Positions 45,939 through 56,065 of a DNA stretch of 62,987 nt are shown in pieces; within the stretch, counting starts at the first letter, position 1; every line of letters starts with the position of its first letter. Under the pieces are notes generated by a model. It was not told where the DNA came from, made no database searches, and saw only the letters and a list, made by a program, of their open reading frames with translations. This stretch comes from an uncultured Alphaproteobacteria bacterium (GTDB lineage: Bacteria; Pseudomonadota; Alphaproteobacteria; Rhodobacterales; Rhodobacteraceae), in contig CACFXF010000010.1 of the NCBI GenBank assembly GCA_902570265.1, forward strand, positions 1 through 62,987, read 5' to 3'. The position numbers and the translations under genes were made by a program.

Positions 45939-46892
45939 AAGATTTTTTACAACCTTTTTCCCAGAAATAAATGCATCTTCTATTGTGGGACCTACGGTCC
46001 AATCACCAGCAAATCCAATGGACTTATCTTTGCTTACATTAGGAATAGAAGGAGATAACCAATTTGTTACTTGAGAATATCGCCATTTATGACAGTAGGT
46101 ACTATTAACATTATATTTCTTGAAATGAGTAATTTTTTTACTGAGCAATAATAAACATTTCCTTATTATGATCTCTTTATCATATTCAAAATTAATTTCA
46201 CTCCATTTATTTGACATCCTAATAACAACTGAATTTGTTTGATAATTGCTAAAAGTTATACCACAAAATAATGTGCTTAAATCACCTGATTCATCTTCAA
46301 AAAAAGAATATTTTGGAATATCAACTTTTTGATCAAAAGCTATTAAAATAGCCAAACATTTAGAATACTTTATTTTATTTATTTCATTGACTATTTGAGG
46401 ATTAATTTTCTGTATCAATTCTGATGCTTGAGGAGCTGGAACTGATAAAACAATCTTTTTTGCTATTATAAATTTATTATCACTACAATTTACTGTAAAA
46501 AAATTTCCATCTCTCTCAATATTTATGGCTTTTGTTTTTTGTTTTATAATTACTTTATTGTTAAAGTCATCAAAAAATGATCTCATCATAGGACTTGGAT
46601 AATAAACTATTTGAGATTTATTACAGTTTTTTTTAATTACGGTTCTCGAAATATTTTTATTATGTTTCAGTAAGTTGAAAAAAGATAAACTTTTTTTTAT
46701 TTTACTTCTGCATATAAATGGGGCTCCATGATTGAAATAAATGTTGTTTAGATTTTTCGAACATATTCTTCCACCAATATGAAATCCTTTATCAATAATT
46801 AAAATATTATTGAATTTTTTCTTGGCTTCCATACAAGCTGATAAACCTGAAATACCAGAACCTATTACTAATAAATCAATGTTATTTGTCAT
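45933..46892 (-). CDS. NAD(P)/FAD-dependent oxidoreductase (COG3380/renalase-like)
   Basis: A 319-residue flavoprotein. The N-terminal dinucleotide fold is LLVIGSGISGLSACMEA and IIDKGFHIGGRICSK; the C-terminal GDWTVGPTIEDAFISGKKVV closes the FAD site. The overall pattern fits the renalase/COG3380 group, which is often encoded beside photolyases. Substrate unknown. Confidence 0.82.
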   Translation of the reverse strand: MTNNIDLLVIGSGISGLSACMEAKKKFNNILIIDKGFHIGGRICSKNLNNIYFNHGAPFICRSKIKKSLSFFNLLKHNKNISRTVIKKNCNKSQIVYYPSPMMRSFFDDFNNKVIIKQKTKAINIERDGNFFTVNCSDNKFIIAKKIVLSVPAPQASELIQKINPQIVNEINKIKYSKCLAILIAFDQKVDIPKYSFFEDESGDLSTLFCGITFSNYQTNSVVIRMSNKWSEINFEYDKEIIIRKCLLLLSKKITHFKKYNVNSTYCHKWRYSQVTNWLSPSIPNVSKDKSIGFAGDWTVGPTIEDAFISGKKVVKNLL

Positions 46893-47030
46893 GTAATCGA
46901 ATTCACCAGTTAAATTATTATTGACTATTTGAGAAATAAGTTTGAATAAAATTCAAATGGACATTTTATCGCATTTAAATTGAAAAAAAAATAAACAATT
47001 AATTACAATAATTATTTACGAGGTAAAAAA

Positions 47031-47282
47031 ATGAAATTATTATCAATATTAACTCTGTCCATAAGTCTTATTGGTACTCAAATTTTAGCATCTGGATGCT
47101 CTGAGATGGCTGCTTTTGATACAAAAGTTAACAACTTTTTGGAAACAGCAAATCTTAATAATGAGACCAAAAATAAAATAAATCAACTATCGAAAGATTG
47201 TAAAAATATGCATGACATGGGTATGGAAGTTAACACCATAGACTCATGCAAAGAAGTAATGAATATGGTGGAAATATACTAA
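47031..47282 (+). CDS. small secreted protein, unknown
   Basis: An 83-residue protein with a signal peptide (MKLLSILTLSISLIGTQILA, cleavage near residue 21) and a mature helical part with three Cys (C23, C56, C69). Strong RBS gaggt before ATG. No family recognised. It lies just upstream of tRNA-Pro. Confidence 0.65.
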   Translation: MKLLSILTLSISLIGTQILASGCSEMAAFDTKVNNFLETANLNNETKNKINQLSKDCKNMHDMGMEVNTIDSCKEVMNMVEIY

Positions 47283-47392
47283 TTTTGTAGTAAATTAGTA
47301 TGATTTTTTTGAAGTATGAATTGAATTTTTAAATTTTAGGCTTTTTTTTATAACAAAATTTATCAGTTCTATACACATAGCACTCAATTAGA

Positions 47393-47469
<77 letters not shown>

Positions 47470-47582
47470 TTAAAACTTTATTATTATCTAAATACAAGAA
47501 TGAAAAGCTTTTTTTTGATTTTTTGTTCTCAATATATTATAAATTACATCTTATTATAAAATAAAATATAAATACTTAACCA

Positions 47583-48092
47583 TTAGTCTTTTTCTTCAAA
47601 AAGTATTTGATTATCCCATGTCAAAATAGTATCTGCCATTTTCCCACGTGGTCCTTCAGTCACTGTAAGTACTATAGCTTCTCCAGTTTCTAAATCAGAA
47701 AGACCTGATCTTTTCAAAGTTTCTATATGCAAAAAAATATCATCATTAGATTTAAAAATATTAGCAAATCCAAATCCCTTTGATTTATTAAACCATTTAA
47801 CTCTAGCTGGATAAAAATCAACATCAGTATTTTTATTTATAGAGTGATAATTTTTTTTAGGATTTTTTATATCCTCTGAATTTAGAATATTATAAATTAT
47901 AGATACTTGTCTACCTTTATCAGTTTCTAAAAATTCAAATTCAATTTTTGTATCTTCAGATACAGAAGTTCTTCCAAAATTTTTTAAAACATTAGCATGT
48001 AGGAGTACATCACCTCCCCCACCCTCTAGAACAAGGAAGCCAAAACCTTTGTCTATATCAAACCATTTTACGTGGCCGAATACTCTTTTCAT
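47583..48092 (-). CDS. two-domain cold-shock protein
   Basis: A 169-residue protein with two cold-shock (OB-fold) domains: residues 4-65 (GHVKWFDIDKGFGFLVLE, DVLLHANVL) and about 95-160 (ARVKWFNKSKGFGFANI, DIFLHIETL). RNP1- and RNP2-like motifs are kept in both, so single-stranded RNA/DNA binding is likely. This duplicated form is common in alphaproteobacteria. Confidence 0.93.
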   Translation of the reverse strand: MKRVFGHVKWFDIDKGFGFLVLEGGGGDVLLHANVLKNFGRTSVSEDTKIEFEFLETDKGRQVSIIYNILNSEDIKNPKKNYHSINKNTDVDFYPARVKWFNKSKGFGFANIFKSNDDIFLHIETLKRSGLSDLETGEAIVLTVTEGPRGKMADTILTWDNQILFEEKD

Positions 48093-48193
48093 CGTTCAAG
48101 ACTCCCTCTATAAACATCTTGAACTTTCTAAATTGTAAAAAAAAAATAAAAAATAAGCAACTATTTTAGAATTTATGCTTATTGTAAAAAAAA

Positions 48194-48775
48194 TTATGGA
48201 TACAAATTATCTATAGACCACTTCTGATCTAAGTCTAATCTCTTCCATAATTCTCTTTCATGCAATCGAAATTTTCCTTCCTTCCAAAATTCTATTGATA
48301 AAGGACGTATTCTAATACCTCCCCAAAAAGGTGGCCTAGGTGGATTAGATTTAAATTTTTTTTCCATAAAAGCAATTCTTTCTAGAAGTTCTTCTCTATT
48401 TTTTAATTTTGAACTTTGTTTTGAGGCCCATGCTCCAATTCTAGAACCTAATGCTCTTGAATTATAATAATCATCTGCAACTTTGCTATTTTCTTTTTCT
48501 GCAATTCCTCTGATTCGTATTTGCTTTGCTAATGATTTCCAATGGAAAGAAAAAGCTACATTATTATTATTTTCTATTTCATTGCCTTTTTGTGAATTAT
48601 AATTTGTGAAGAAAACAAAAGAATCGCTATCAATTTTTCTTAGTAATACAGTCCTAATATTTGGGAAACCAGTATCATCAACTGTTGCAAGTGTTATTGC
48701 ATCAGGATCATTGATTTCTGTTTTTTTTGCTTCATTATACCAATCCACAATTTTTGTAATAGGATTTTTATCCAT
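48194..48775 (-). CDS. pdxH: pyridoxamine 5'-phosphate oxidase
   Basis: FMN enzyme making pyridoxal phosphate. The start is set at the ATG at 48775 (MDKNPITKIVDWYNEAKK) because ggag lies eight bases before; an upstream in-frame ATG at 48820 adds a 15-residue hydrophobic run with no family match. FMN-binding and active-site pieces are TVLLRKID, FFTNYNSQKGNEI, GAWASKQSS, PPFWGGIRIRP and the C-terminal RLHERELWKRLDL. Divergent from fabI, 129 bp apart. Confidence 0.95.
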   Translation of the reverse strand: MDKNPITKIVDWYNEAKKTEINDPDAITLATVDDTGFPNIRTVLLRKIDSDSFVFFTNYNSQKGNEIENNNNVAFSFHWKSLAKQIRIRGIAEKENSKVADDYYNSRALGSRIGAWASKQSSKLKNREELLERIAFMEKKFKSNPPRPPFWGGIRIRPLSIEFWKEGKFRLHERELWKRLDLDQKWSIDNLYP

Positions 48776-48904
48776 AATTTCTCCATAAAATATTATCTTT
48801 GATAAAAAAAAGAAAATCATTTAAATATACAGCATGATATAATTACATATACTTTTATTAAAAGGTTTAAGAAATATTTAAGGAACAAATTACTCGGGAT
48901 AATA

Positions 48905-49735
48905 ATGTTTGATAATTTATTGAAAAATAAAAAAGGCCTTATTATGGGCGTAGCTAATAACAAATCCATTGCTTGGGGTATAGCAGAAGTTTGCAGCCAA
49001 GCTGGAGCTAAACTTGCATTCACATATCAATCTGAAGCTTTATTAAAAAGATTACAGCCATTAGCAAAAAATATCGATAGCAATATGTTAATTGAATGTG
49101 ATGTAAGCGATCCTAAATCTATAGATCAAACTTTTAAAAAACTAAAAGATCACTGGGGTAGTATTGATTTCTTAGTCCATGCCATTGGATTTTCTAATAA
49201 AGAGGAACTTAGAGGACGATATATAGAGACTAGTAAGGAAAACTTTACCAATACACTGGCTATATCTACTTTTTCCTTAACTGAAGTAGCTAAAAAAGCT
49301 GAATTAATTCTAAATGAAGGTGGATCGATTCTTACTTTAACTTACTATGGTTCTGAAAAAGTACTTCCACACTACAATGTGATGGGTGTTGCGAAAGCAG
49401 CACTTGAATCATCCGTAAGATATTTGGCAATGGATTTGGGCAAAAAAAACATAAGAGTTAATTCATTATCAGCTGGCACTATAAAAACACTCGCAGCTTC
49501 AGGTATTGGAGATTTTAGATATATCATGAAATGGAACGAGTTAAATTCACCACTAAAAAGGAATGTGACACAAAATGAAGTTGGTAAAGCAGCACTTTTT
49601 TTATTATCAGATATGTCATCTGGTGTTACGGGTGAGAACTTACATGTAGATGCAGGTTATCATATCGTTGGTATGAAAGCAGAAGACGCCCCAGATATTG
49701 ATGTAGTAACGGGTAGAAAGGAAAACGATCATTGA
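48905..49735 (+). CDS. fabI: enoyl-[acyl-carrier-protein] reductase (NADH)
   Basis: Last step of each fatty-acid elongation cycle. The 276-residue SDR-type FabI has [14 protein letters not shown] (cofactor loop), [12 protein letters not shown], catalytic Tyr and Lys in the [12 protein letters not shown] segment, and [15 protein letters not shown]. First of the plus-strand run fabI-gpt-mazG-eno; its stop overlaps the next start. Confidence 0.96.
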   Translation: MFDNLLKNKKGLIMGVANNKSIAWGIAEVCSQAGAKLAFTYQSEALLKRLQPLAKNIDSNMLIECDVSDPKSIDQTFKKLKDHWGSIDFLVHAIGFSNKEELRGRYIETSKENFTNTLAISTFSLTEVAKKAELILNEGGSILTLTYYGSEKVLPHYNVMGVAKAALESSVRYLAMDLGKKNIRVNSLSAGTIKTLAASGIGDFRYIMKWNELNSPLKRNVTQNEVGKAALFLLSDMSSGVTGENLHVDAGYHIVGMKAEDAPDIDVVTGRKENDH

Positions 49736-50235
49736 AAGATAAATTACCTTACGAAAAAGGATTTCATGTCTCATGGGACCAAATTCATAGAGACAGTCGT
49801 GCACTAGCTTGGCGATTAGAAAATAAGGGACCTGAGAATGGTCATTGGAGAGGATTAATTGCAATTACACGCGGTGGAATGGTTCCAGCTATGATTATAG
49901 CTAGAGAATTAGATATCAGGCTTGTAGAAACTATCTCTATTAAATCTTATGATCATAAAAATCAGTCTGAAGCAAAAATACTAAAGGATCCAAATGCAAA
50001 TTTAATTTCTGATGGATCAGGGATTGTAATTATTGATGATTTAGTTGACAGTGGTAAAACCATGCAATTAGTTAAAGAAATGTATCCAAAAGCTCATTAT
50101 GCATCAGTTTATGCAAAACCTCATGGTAGAAAGATTGTCGATACTTTTATAACAGAAGTCAGTCAAGATACTTGGATTTTTTTTCCATGGGATATGGCAT
50201 TACAGTATGTTGCCCCGTTTCGTGGCGATGGTTAA
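49732..50235 (+). CDS. gpt: xanthine/guanine phosphoribosyltransferase
   Basis: Purine salvage: adds PRPP ribose-phosphate to xanthine, guanine or hypoxanthine. TTG start at 49732 overlapping the fabI stop by 4 bases (TTGA). PRPP motif [13 protein letters not shown] and [13 protein letters not shown] are present; 167 residues, normal. The final [13 protein letters not shown] fits Gpt. Confidence 0.92.
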   Translation: MKDKLPYEKGFHVSWDQIHRDSRALAWRLENKGPENGHWRGLIAITRGGMVPAMIIARELDIRLVETISIKSYDHKNQSEAKILKDPNANLISDGSGIVIIDDLVDSGKTMQLVKEMYPKAHYASVYAKPHGRKIVDTFITEVSQDTWIFFPWDMALQYVAPFRGDG

Positions 50236-50283
50236 TAGTAATAATAGAGCTACTCCGTAAATATATGAAGACTGTACATATCT

Positions 50284-51093
50284 ATGGAAAAATCATTTAA
50301 AACCAAAGAAATCAATTATTTAGATGACTTATTAAATATTATAAATCATTTAAGAGATCCCAAACATGGATGTGAATGGGATATTAAACAAACTGCTAAG
50401 ACATTAAGTCCTCATATAATAGAGGAAGCCTATGAGTTAGTAGAAGCTTTAGAATCTGAAAACACAGAAAACATTATAGATGAACTAGGGGATGTACTTC
50501 TGCAAGTAATATTTCAGTGCCAAATCGCCAGTGAAAATAAATTATTTAAATTCAGAGACGTAGTCGATAAGGCCGCAAAAAAAATGATCAGAAGACATCC
50601 ACATATTTTTGGTGAGCAAAAAGAAAAAAGAAGTATTGAAGAACAAAAAAAATTTTGGGAAGAAATCAAAACAAAGGAAAGAAAAGAAAAAGGAGAAAAA
50701 AATTCTACTTTTACTAAGTTTAATAAATTTAAACCACCTATCAATCAAGCGATTAAATTACAAAAAACTGCAAGTTCACTTGGTATGGATTTTTCAAATG
50801 CTAGTGAAGTTATTTTAAAGATTGAAGAAGAAACACGTGAAGTTAAAAACACATTAAAAAACAATAATTGCAAAGAAAAAAAAGAAGAAATTGGAGATTT
50901 ATTTTTCTCAGTAATTAATTTAACAAGATTATTAAATTTTGACCCAGAAATATGTATTTATGAGGCTAATAAAAAATTTGCTAAGCGATGTGAAATTTAT
51001 TTTTCTCTAAAAGATAAAAAAAACCACCCCTTAAGTAAAGAAGAGGATTACAAACTATGGCAACTAACAAAAAAAATTGAAAGTGAAAAATGA
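50284..51093 (+). CDS. mazG: nucleoside triphosphate pyrophosphohydrolase
   Basis: Hydrolyses NTPs/dNTPs to monophosphates, a housecleaning enzyme. Two MazG helical domains are seen: residues 15-115 ([48 protein letters not shown]) and about 155-255 ([23 protein letters not shown]). The EExxE and ExxD metal motifs are kept in both. Overlaps eno by 4 bp (ATGA). Confidence 0.95.
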   Translation: MEKSFKTKEINYLDDLLNIINHLRDPKHGCEWDIKQTAKTLSPHIIEEAYELVEALESENTENIIDELGDVLLQVIFQCQIASENKLFKFRDVVDKAAKKMIRRHPHIFGEQKEKRSIEEQKKFWEEIKTKERKEKGEKNSTFTKFNKFKPPINQAIKLQKTASSLGMDFSNASEVILKIEEETREVKNTLKNNNCKEKKEEIGDLFFSVINLTRLLNFDPEICIYEANKKFAKRCEIYFSLKDKKNHPLSKEEDYKLWQLTKKIESEK

Positions 51094-52376
51094 GTATCAT
51101 TAGACAAGTAAAGGCAAGAGAAATAATTGATAGCAGAGGGAATCCTACATTAGAGGTAGATGTCTATTTAAATAGTGGTGATTTTGGTAGAGCATCTGTT
51201 CCTTCTGGGGCATCGACTGGAAAACATGAAGCTTTAGAATTAAGGGATTGTAATTCCAAAATATTCCATGGTAAAGGCGTCACTAATGCTGTTAATTCAG
51301 TTAATAATGAAATAAATTCACTATTAGTTGGAAAAAATGTACATGAACAAGAACTAATAGACCAATCAATGATTGAAATTGATGGAACTTCAAATAAATC
51401 CAACTTGGGAGCAAATGCTATTTTAGGAACTTCTATAGCGGTTGCTCAAGCTAGTGCATCATTTAATAAAAATCCATTATATCGTAATTTCTGTTCTGTT
51501 AGTCAAACTAAATACAAATTGCCAATGCCAATGATGAATATATTAAATGGTGGAATGCACGCAAATAATGATCTTGACATACAAGAATTTATGATAATTC
51601 CAACTTCTGCAAATTCATTCTTCAACGCAGTAAGAATGGGGTGTGAAGTTTTTCATACGCTTAAAAAGATTTTGCATGAAAAAAATTTCTCAACTGCTGT
51701 TGGAGATGAAGGTGGTTTTGCACCACAATTATCAAATACTAATGTGGCAATTGAAATGATTTTAATGGCTATTGAAAAATCTGGATATATCCCAGGGAAA
51801 GATTTTCTTTTAGCATTAGATTGTGCCTCAAGCGAGTATTTCAAAGATGGATATTATTGTATGAATGGAGAAAAACTTAAATTAAATTCTACAGAAAAAG
51901 TAAATTTTTTAAAAAATTTAGTTGAGAAATTTCCTATAATTTCGATTGAAGATGGGATGGCAGAAGATGATTGGGCAGGATGGCAAGAAATATCCCTTCA
52001 ACTAGCTAATAAATGCCAATTGGTAGGTGACGATTTATTTGCAACTAATCCAAAAAGATTAGAAAAGGGAATAAAAGAAAAAGCTGGAAATGCTATACTC
52101 ATAAAATATAACCAAATTGGTACTATATCAGAAACTCTAAAAGTAATTCTTATGGCGAAATCTAATGATTTTCTAAATATTTTTTCACATAGATCAGGAG
52201 AAACCGAAGATGTTTCGATATCAGATTTATCTGTTGCCACAGGGGTTGGACAAATTAAAACTGGTTCTCTAAGTAGAACTGATAGAGTAGCCAAATATAA
52301 TCAGTTAATAAGAATAGAACAAGAACTTAAGGAAAATTGTTATATTTCTGAAGATTTAGAAAAATATAGGAATTAA
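51090..52376 (+). CDS. eno: enolase
   Basis: Interconverts 2-phosphoglycerate and phosphoenolpyruvate. The 428-residue protein has all family motifs: [57 protein letters not shown] (catalytic Lys) and SHRSGETED. The stop overlaps the convergent olsA by 4 bp, so no terminator lies between. Confidence 0.98.
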   Translation: MSIIRQVKAREIIDSRGNPTLEVDVYLNSGDFGRASVPSGASTGKHEALELRDCNSKIFHGKGVTNAVNSVNNEINSLLVGKNVHEQELIDQSMIEIDGTSNKSNLGANAILGTSIAVAQASASFNKNPLYRNFCSVSQTKYKLPMPMMNILNGGMHANNDLDIQEFMIIPTSANSFFNAVRMGCEVFHTLKKILHEKNFSTAVGDEGGFAPQLSNTNVAIEMILMAIEKSGYIPGKDFLLALDCASSEYFKDGYYCMNGEKLKLNSTEKVNFLKNLVEKFPIISIEDGMAEDDWAGWQEISLQLANKCQLVGDDLFATNPKRLEKGIKEKAGNAILIKYNQIGTISETLKVILMAKSNDFLNIFSHRSGETEDVSISDLSVATGVGQIKTGSLSRTDRVAKYNQLIRIEQELKENCYISEDLEKYRN

Positions 52377-53224
52377 TTATTTGACAGTTGAAATGAAATA
52401 TATTTTGCAATTGTATTTTCTGCAGCTAGTGCAATTTCTTTTCTATCATTAAAATCTTCACTATTTAGTGAATCATGAAACTTTAGCTCTACAGAACCAG
52501 AGGACAAGCATAAGATTTTTGTAATGTGTGAAATAATACTCATACTTCCCCACCACCCATAAAAATCTTTTGATAAATTTTCATTATGAACTTTATAATA
52601 TATAGAAAGAGGTTGAACCTTTTTGATATATTTATTTTGATTGTAAATTCTATCAAATAATAACTGGAAAAATCCAGATTTAAATTTTAAAACCCGTAGT
52701 CCATCAGTACTTGTTCCCTCAGGAAAAAAACAAATTAATTCACCTTTCTCAATTTTCTTTTTTAATATTAAAGAATCCTTTGAAATCTTTTGAGGATTTC
52801 TATCAATGAATACTGTATTGGCTATGCTGGCAAGAAACCCCAAACCAGGCATTTTCTTAACATCTGATTTTGCAATAAATATTATATCTAGAACACTTTG
52901 TATAACTAAAATATCTGTCCATGAAATATGATTACTTACAAATATTGTTGAGCTATAAGATTGTTTTCCAATAACTTTTAACTTTAAACCAAACAACCTT
53001 AGAATTAAAATTGACCATAATTTTCTTATTAAAAATACTGGATAATTTAAGTTTAAGGGTTTTAGTATAGCTTTAAATATCAAAAAGATTAAAACAAGAA
53101 AAATTGTTAATGGCAGAAAAACTAATAACCTTAATAAACCTTTAAGAACATGAAAAAAATCAATGGGAGGTATGTCATCTATATTTTCTTTTTCCCAAGT
53201 ATATTTTTCTTCAAGATTTTTCAT
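52373..53224 (-). CDS. olsA: acyltransferase, OlsA/PlsC family
   Basis: A 1-acylglycerol-3-phosphate-type O-acyltransferase, 283 residues. An N-terminal membrane helix pair (about 28-60) precedes the catalytic NHISWTD (H99, D104) and FPEGTSTDG motifs. Its start overlaps the preceding olsB-like gene by 14 bp. That neighbour suggests it is OlsA, which acylates lyso-ornithine lipid; a plain PlsC role cannot be excluded. Confidence 0.82.
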   Translation of the reverse strand: MKNLEEKYTWEKENIDDIPPIDFFHVLKGLLRLLVFLPLTIFLVLIFLIFKAILKPLNLNYPVFLIRKLWSILILRLFGLKLKVIGKQSYSSTIFVSNHISWTDILVIQSVLDIIFIAKSDVKKMPGLGFLASIANTVFIDRNPQKISKDSLILKKKIEKGELICFFPEGTSTDGLRVLKFKSGFFQLLFDRIYNQNKYIKKVQPLSIYYKVHNENLSKDFYGWWGSMSIISHITKILCLSSGSVELKFHDSLNSEDFNDRKEIALAAENTIAKYISFQLSNN

Positions 53225-53984
53225 AATAAATTTTGTATTTGTTTGTCATATTAGAGACATCTATCATTATAAGTATATCTATTGTATTCAACTCTTTATC
53301 CATAAATGCTCCCTCTCCTACTTTTGCACCTAATCTTAAATAACTTTTTAATAAATTAGGCATTTGTTTGAAAGCGTTTGATTTATTAATTTCATCTTTT
53401 GGTACAATGTTCATTTTTATATAACCATGCTCTAGCGCCACTGGTCTAATTTTTGGAGGTGCAAGATATTCATTATGAATGTGACTAAGTGCCATTTCAA
53501 TTTTTTTAATATTATTTCCACTAAAAGATGCAACTCCAAACAAAATTTCAACACCTGTTTTAGAACAAAAACTACCAAGTTCTATCCATAAATAATGCAA
53601 GATCAAAGTATTTCTATACTCATTATCAATACATGTTCTTCCAATTTCTAAACATTCTTTATTTGTTGATATAATTGGGTTTAAATTAAACTCTTGAGAA
53701 CAGTAAAAACCAATACCATTTTTAGAGTCCTCAGTAAGCATCAATCGAGTCACTGCAATAATTTTACCATTTGGAAATTGTTTAGAATTTTTATGATCAA
53801 TTATAATTAAATGCCTGCAGAACTCATCAAATTTGTCTGCTTCCAAATTAGAAACTAATGACAGATTTTTCTTAGACCCTCCCATCTCTTCTATAAAGAC
53901 TTTATGCCTTAATTTCTGGGTTTCAATAAGCTCATTTTTATTTTGAGCAAACCTTATCTCAAATCTCTTTTGATATAAATTCAT
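53211..53984 (-). CDS. olsB: ornithine acyl-ACP N-acyltransferase, OlsB-like
   Basis: GNAT-fold enzyme of 257 residues: QKLRHKVFIEEMGG near the N-terminus, CRHLIIID, IIAVTRLML, CLEIGRTCID and LFGVASFSGN follow the OlsB pattern. OlsB makes lyso-ornithine lipid from ornithine and 3-hydroxyacyl-ACP; paired with OlsA it gives ornithine lipid, a phosphorus-free membrane lipid. Related acyl-homoserine-lactone-like synthases are an alternative, but the context favours OlsB. Confidence 0.83.
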   Translation of the reverse strand: MNLYQKRFEIRFAQNKNELIETQKLRHKVFIEEMGGSKKNLSLVSNLEADKFDEFCRHLIIIDHKNSKQFPNGKIIAVTRLMLTEDSKNGIGFYCSQEFNLNPIISTNKECLEIGRTCIDNEYRNTLILHYLWIELGSFCSKTGVEILFGVASFSGNNIKKIEMALSHIHNEYLAPPKIRPVALEHGYIKMNIVPKDEINKSNAFKQMPNLLKSYLRLGAKVGEGAFMDKELNTIDILIMIDVSNMTNKYKIYYEKS

Positions 53985-53998
53985 TTTAATTTATTTTT

Positions 53999-54529
53999 TT
54001 ATGAAATTTTTTTAAATTTATCTTGATAAAGTTTTATTTTTTTAAAATATGTTTTTGAAGATTCTCTGATAGACTTTATTTCCTCTTTGTTAAGGTCTCG
54101 CACTATTTTCGCTGGTCTACCAAGTGCTAGGGTTCCATCAGGGATAACTTGGTTTTGTACAATTAAAGATCCAGCTCCAATTATACAATTTTTTCCAATA
54201 CTTGAACCATTTAATAATATTGAACCCATGCCAATAAGAGTATTATTGGAGATTATACAACCATGAAGTAAAGAAGAATGTCCAATTGTACAACCTTCTC
54301 CAATTGTTAGGGGATAACCTTTATCTGTATGCAGAATAGAGTTTTCTTGTATATTAGATTTACTATTCAACAAAATTTTCTCATTGTCACCACGTATAGT
54401 TGCACCAAACCAAATAGATATACCTGAATGGATTACAACATTTCCTATAATATGAGATCCAGGAGCAATCCAAGTATTTCTTGGGTCAATTAATCTAGGT
54501 TCTGATTTATTTAAATTATATATAACCAT
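53999..54529 (-). CDS. gamma-carbonic-anhydrase-like hexapeptide protein
   Basis: A 176-residue left-handed beta-helix protein of the YrdA/PaaY group: WIAPGSHIIGNVVIHSGISIWFGATIRGD, then HTDKGYPLTIGEGCTIGHSSLLHGC with metal His residues, IIGAGSLIVQNQVIPDGTLALGRPAKIVRDL. Zinc binding is likely; carbonic anhydrase activity is not guaranteed in this group. Encoded 4 bp after gmk. Confidence 0.9.
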   Translation of the reverse strand: MVIYNLNKSEPRLIDPRNTWIAPGSHIIGNVVIHSGISIWFGATIRGDNEKILLNSKSNIQENSILHTDKGYPLTIGEGCTIGHSSLLHGCIISNNTLIGMGSILLNGSSIGKNCIIGAGSLIVQNQVIPDGTLALGRPAKIVRDLNKEEIKSIRESSKTYFKKIKLYQDKFKKIS

Positions 54530-54533
54530 CGGA

Positions 54534-55193
54534 TTAAGTATTACTTATAAAATCATCAAATTCCGTATTTAATTTAGAAATAAAATCAGGCAATAAATTT
54601 TGTCGATTTCTTTTAATTTTTTCAATTTCAATAATTTTGATTATATTCTTTTTTACTTTTTCAAAATTATCATTAACCAATATATAATCATATTCAGACC
54701 AATGGCTAATCTCAGAACGAGCCTCTTTCATTCTAAGGTTAACCGTTTTATCGTCATCTTTATTTCTGTTTAGTAATCTTTCCTGTAAGGTTTTTATACT
54801 AGGAGGTAAAATAAAAATTGAAACTACTGAAGGAGATAAATAAGAGTTTCTTATTTTTGTTCCCCCCTGCCAATCTACATCAAATATGATATCTTTACCA
54901 TTAATTAAAAATTCTTCAGTTTTACCTTTTGGGGTACCATAATAATTCCCAAAAACTTCAGCATACTCTATAAATTCTCCATTTTTTATCATTTCATCAA
55001 ATTTATTTTTATTAGTAAAAATATATTCTCTTCCATTTTCTTCACCATCTCTAGGTGGACGAGTGGTAACGGAAGTAGAAAAATAGATATTTTTATTTTC
55101 TTTTACAATAGCTTTTGCAAGTGAAGTTTTACCTGCTCCAGAAGGAGAAGAAATAACAATTAGCATACTATTAAAATTAAATTTATTAACCAT
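54534..55193 (-). CDS. gmk: guanylate kinase
   Basis: GMP to GDP. The P-loop SSPSGAGKTSL is at 16-25; GMP-binding STSVTTRPPRDGEENGREY and FIEYAEVFGNYYGTPK follow; DVDWQGGTKIR is the third motif. 219 residues, normal. Tightly packed between serB (3 bp) and the hexapeptide gene. Confidence 0.96.
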   Translation of the reverse strand: MVNKFNFNSMLIVISSPSGAGKTSLAKAIVKENKNIYFSTSVTTRPPRDGEENGREYIFTNKNKFDEMIKNGEFIEYAEVFGNYYGTPKGKTEEFLINGKDIIFDVDWQGGTKIRNSYLSPSVVSIFILPPSIKTLQERLLNRNKDDDKTVNLRMKEARSEISHWSEYDYILVNDNFEKVKKNIIKIIEIEKIKRNRQNLLPDFISKLNTEFDDFISNT

Positions 55194-55196
55194 AAT

Positions 55197-56063
55197 TTAT
55201 TTATTTATAAAATATATTTGTTCAATTCCTTGTAAAAATAAAAGCGAGGTAAAATCTGAATAATCAATATGTACATCTGTATATTTTTTCACAATTTTCT
55301 TACTTTTGTAAGCAACTCCGTGCCCAGCAGATTTCAACATGTTTATATCATTCGCTCCATCACCAACAGCAATTACATTCTTTAAGTTAAGATTGCTTTT
55401 TTTACAAATTTTTTTTATTAAATTTAATTTCCCAATTTCATCAATAATAGGTTTTTTAACTTTGCCAGAAATCCTTTCATCTTCAATTATAAAATCATTT
55501 GAATAATAATCTGTTACATTAAGTAATTTAGCTACCCTTTCTACAAAAAAATGATAACCACCAGAAACAATATATGTTCTTGCACCTCTTGAATTCATTG
55601 TATCAACAAGTATCTTTGCACCTTTCGAAAGATTTATACATTCAATAAAACATTTTTCTAAAATATCCAATTTGACTCCTTCAAATAAAGCAGTTCTTTG
55701 AATTAATGAATCTGAGAATGATATTTTTCCAGTCATCGATCTATTTGTAATTTCTATAATTTTTTCTGACAGTCCTGTAATTTTAGAAAGTTCATCAATG
55801 CATTCTTCACAAATTAAAGTACTATCCATATCAGCTACAAGAATTTGTTTTTCTCTATTAGTTTTTGGAACAATATTTACATCCACGTTCAAACTTCTAG
55901 AAGTATCTAGATCGGAAAAACTAATTTTATTTGGAGTAGAGAACTGACATCCTGCTTCTCCTAACCTTATTGGTTTTTTTCCACCAAGTATAAATAAAAC
56001 GTCCTGAATAAGATCATCACTTAAAAATTCATCTTTAGTAATAATCCCAATAAATTCGTCCAT
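55197..56063 (-). CDS. serB: phosphoserine phosphatase
   Basis: HAD-family enzyme, last step of serine synthesis. The nucleophile motif is VADMDSTLICEECID (D78, D80); YIVSGGYHFFVERVA and VGDGANDINMLKSAG are the other HAD motifs. 288 residues with the usual N-terminal domain. Two bp after aroG on the same strand. Confidence 0.96.
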   Translation of the reverse strand: MDEFIGIITKDEFLSDDLIQDVLFILGGKKPIRLGEAGCQFSTPNKISFSDLDTSRSLNVDVNIVPKTNREKQILVADMDSTLICEECIDELSKITGLSEKIIEITNRSMTGKISFSDSLIQRTALFEGVKLDILEKCFIECINLSKGAKILVDTMNSRGARTYIVSGGYHFFVERVAKLLNVTDYYSNDFIIEDERISGKVKKPIIDEIGKLNLIKKICKKSNLNLKNVIAVGDGANDINMLKSAGHGVAYKSKKIVKKYTDVHIDYSDFTSLLFLQGIEQIYFINK

Positions 56064-56065
56064 TA

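Noticed and set aside
48776-48820. upstream ATG for pdxH
   Set aside because: It adds a hydrophobic 15-residue run without family support; ggag directly precedes the ATG at 48775.
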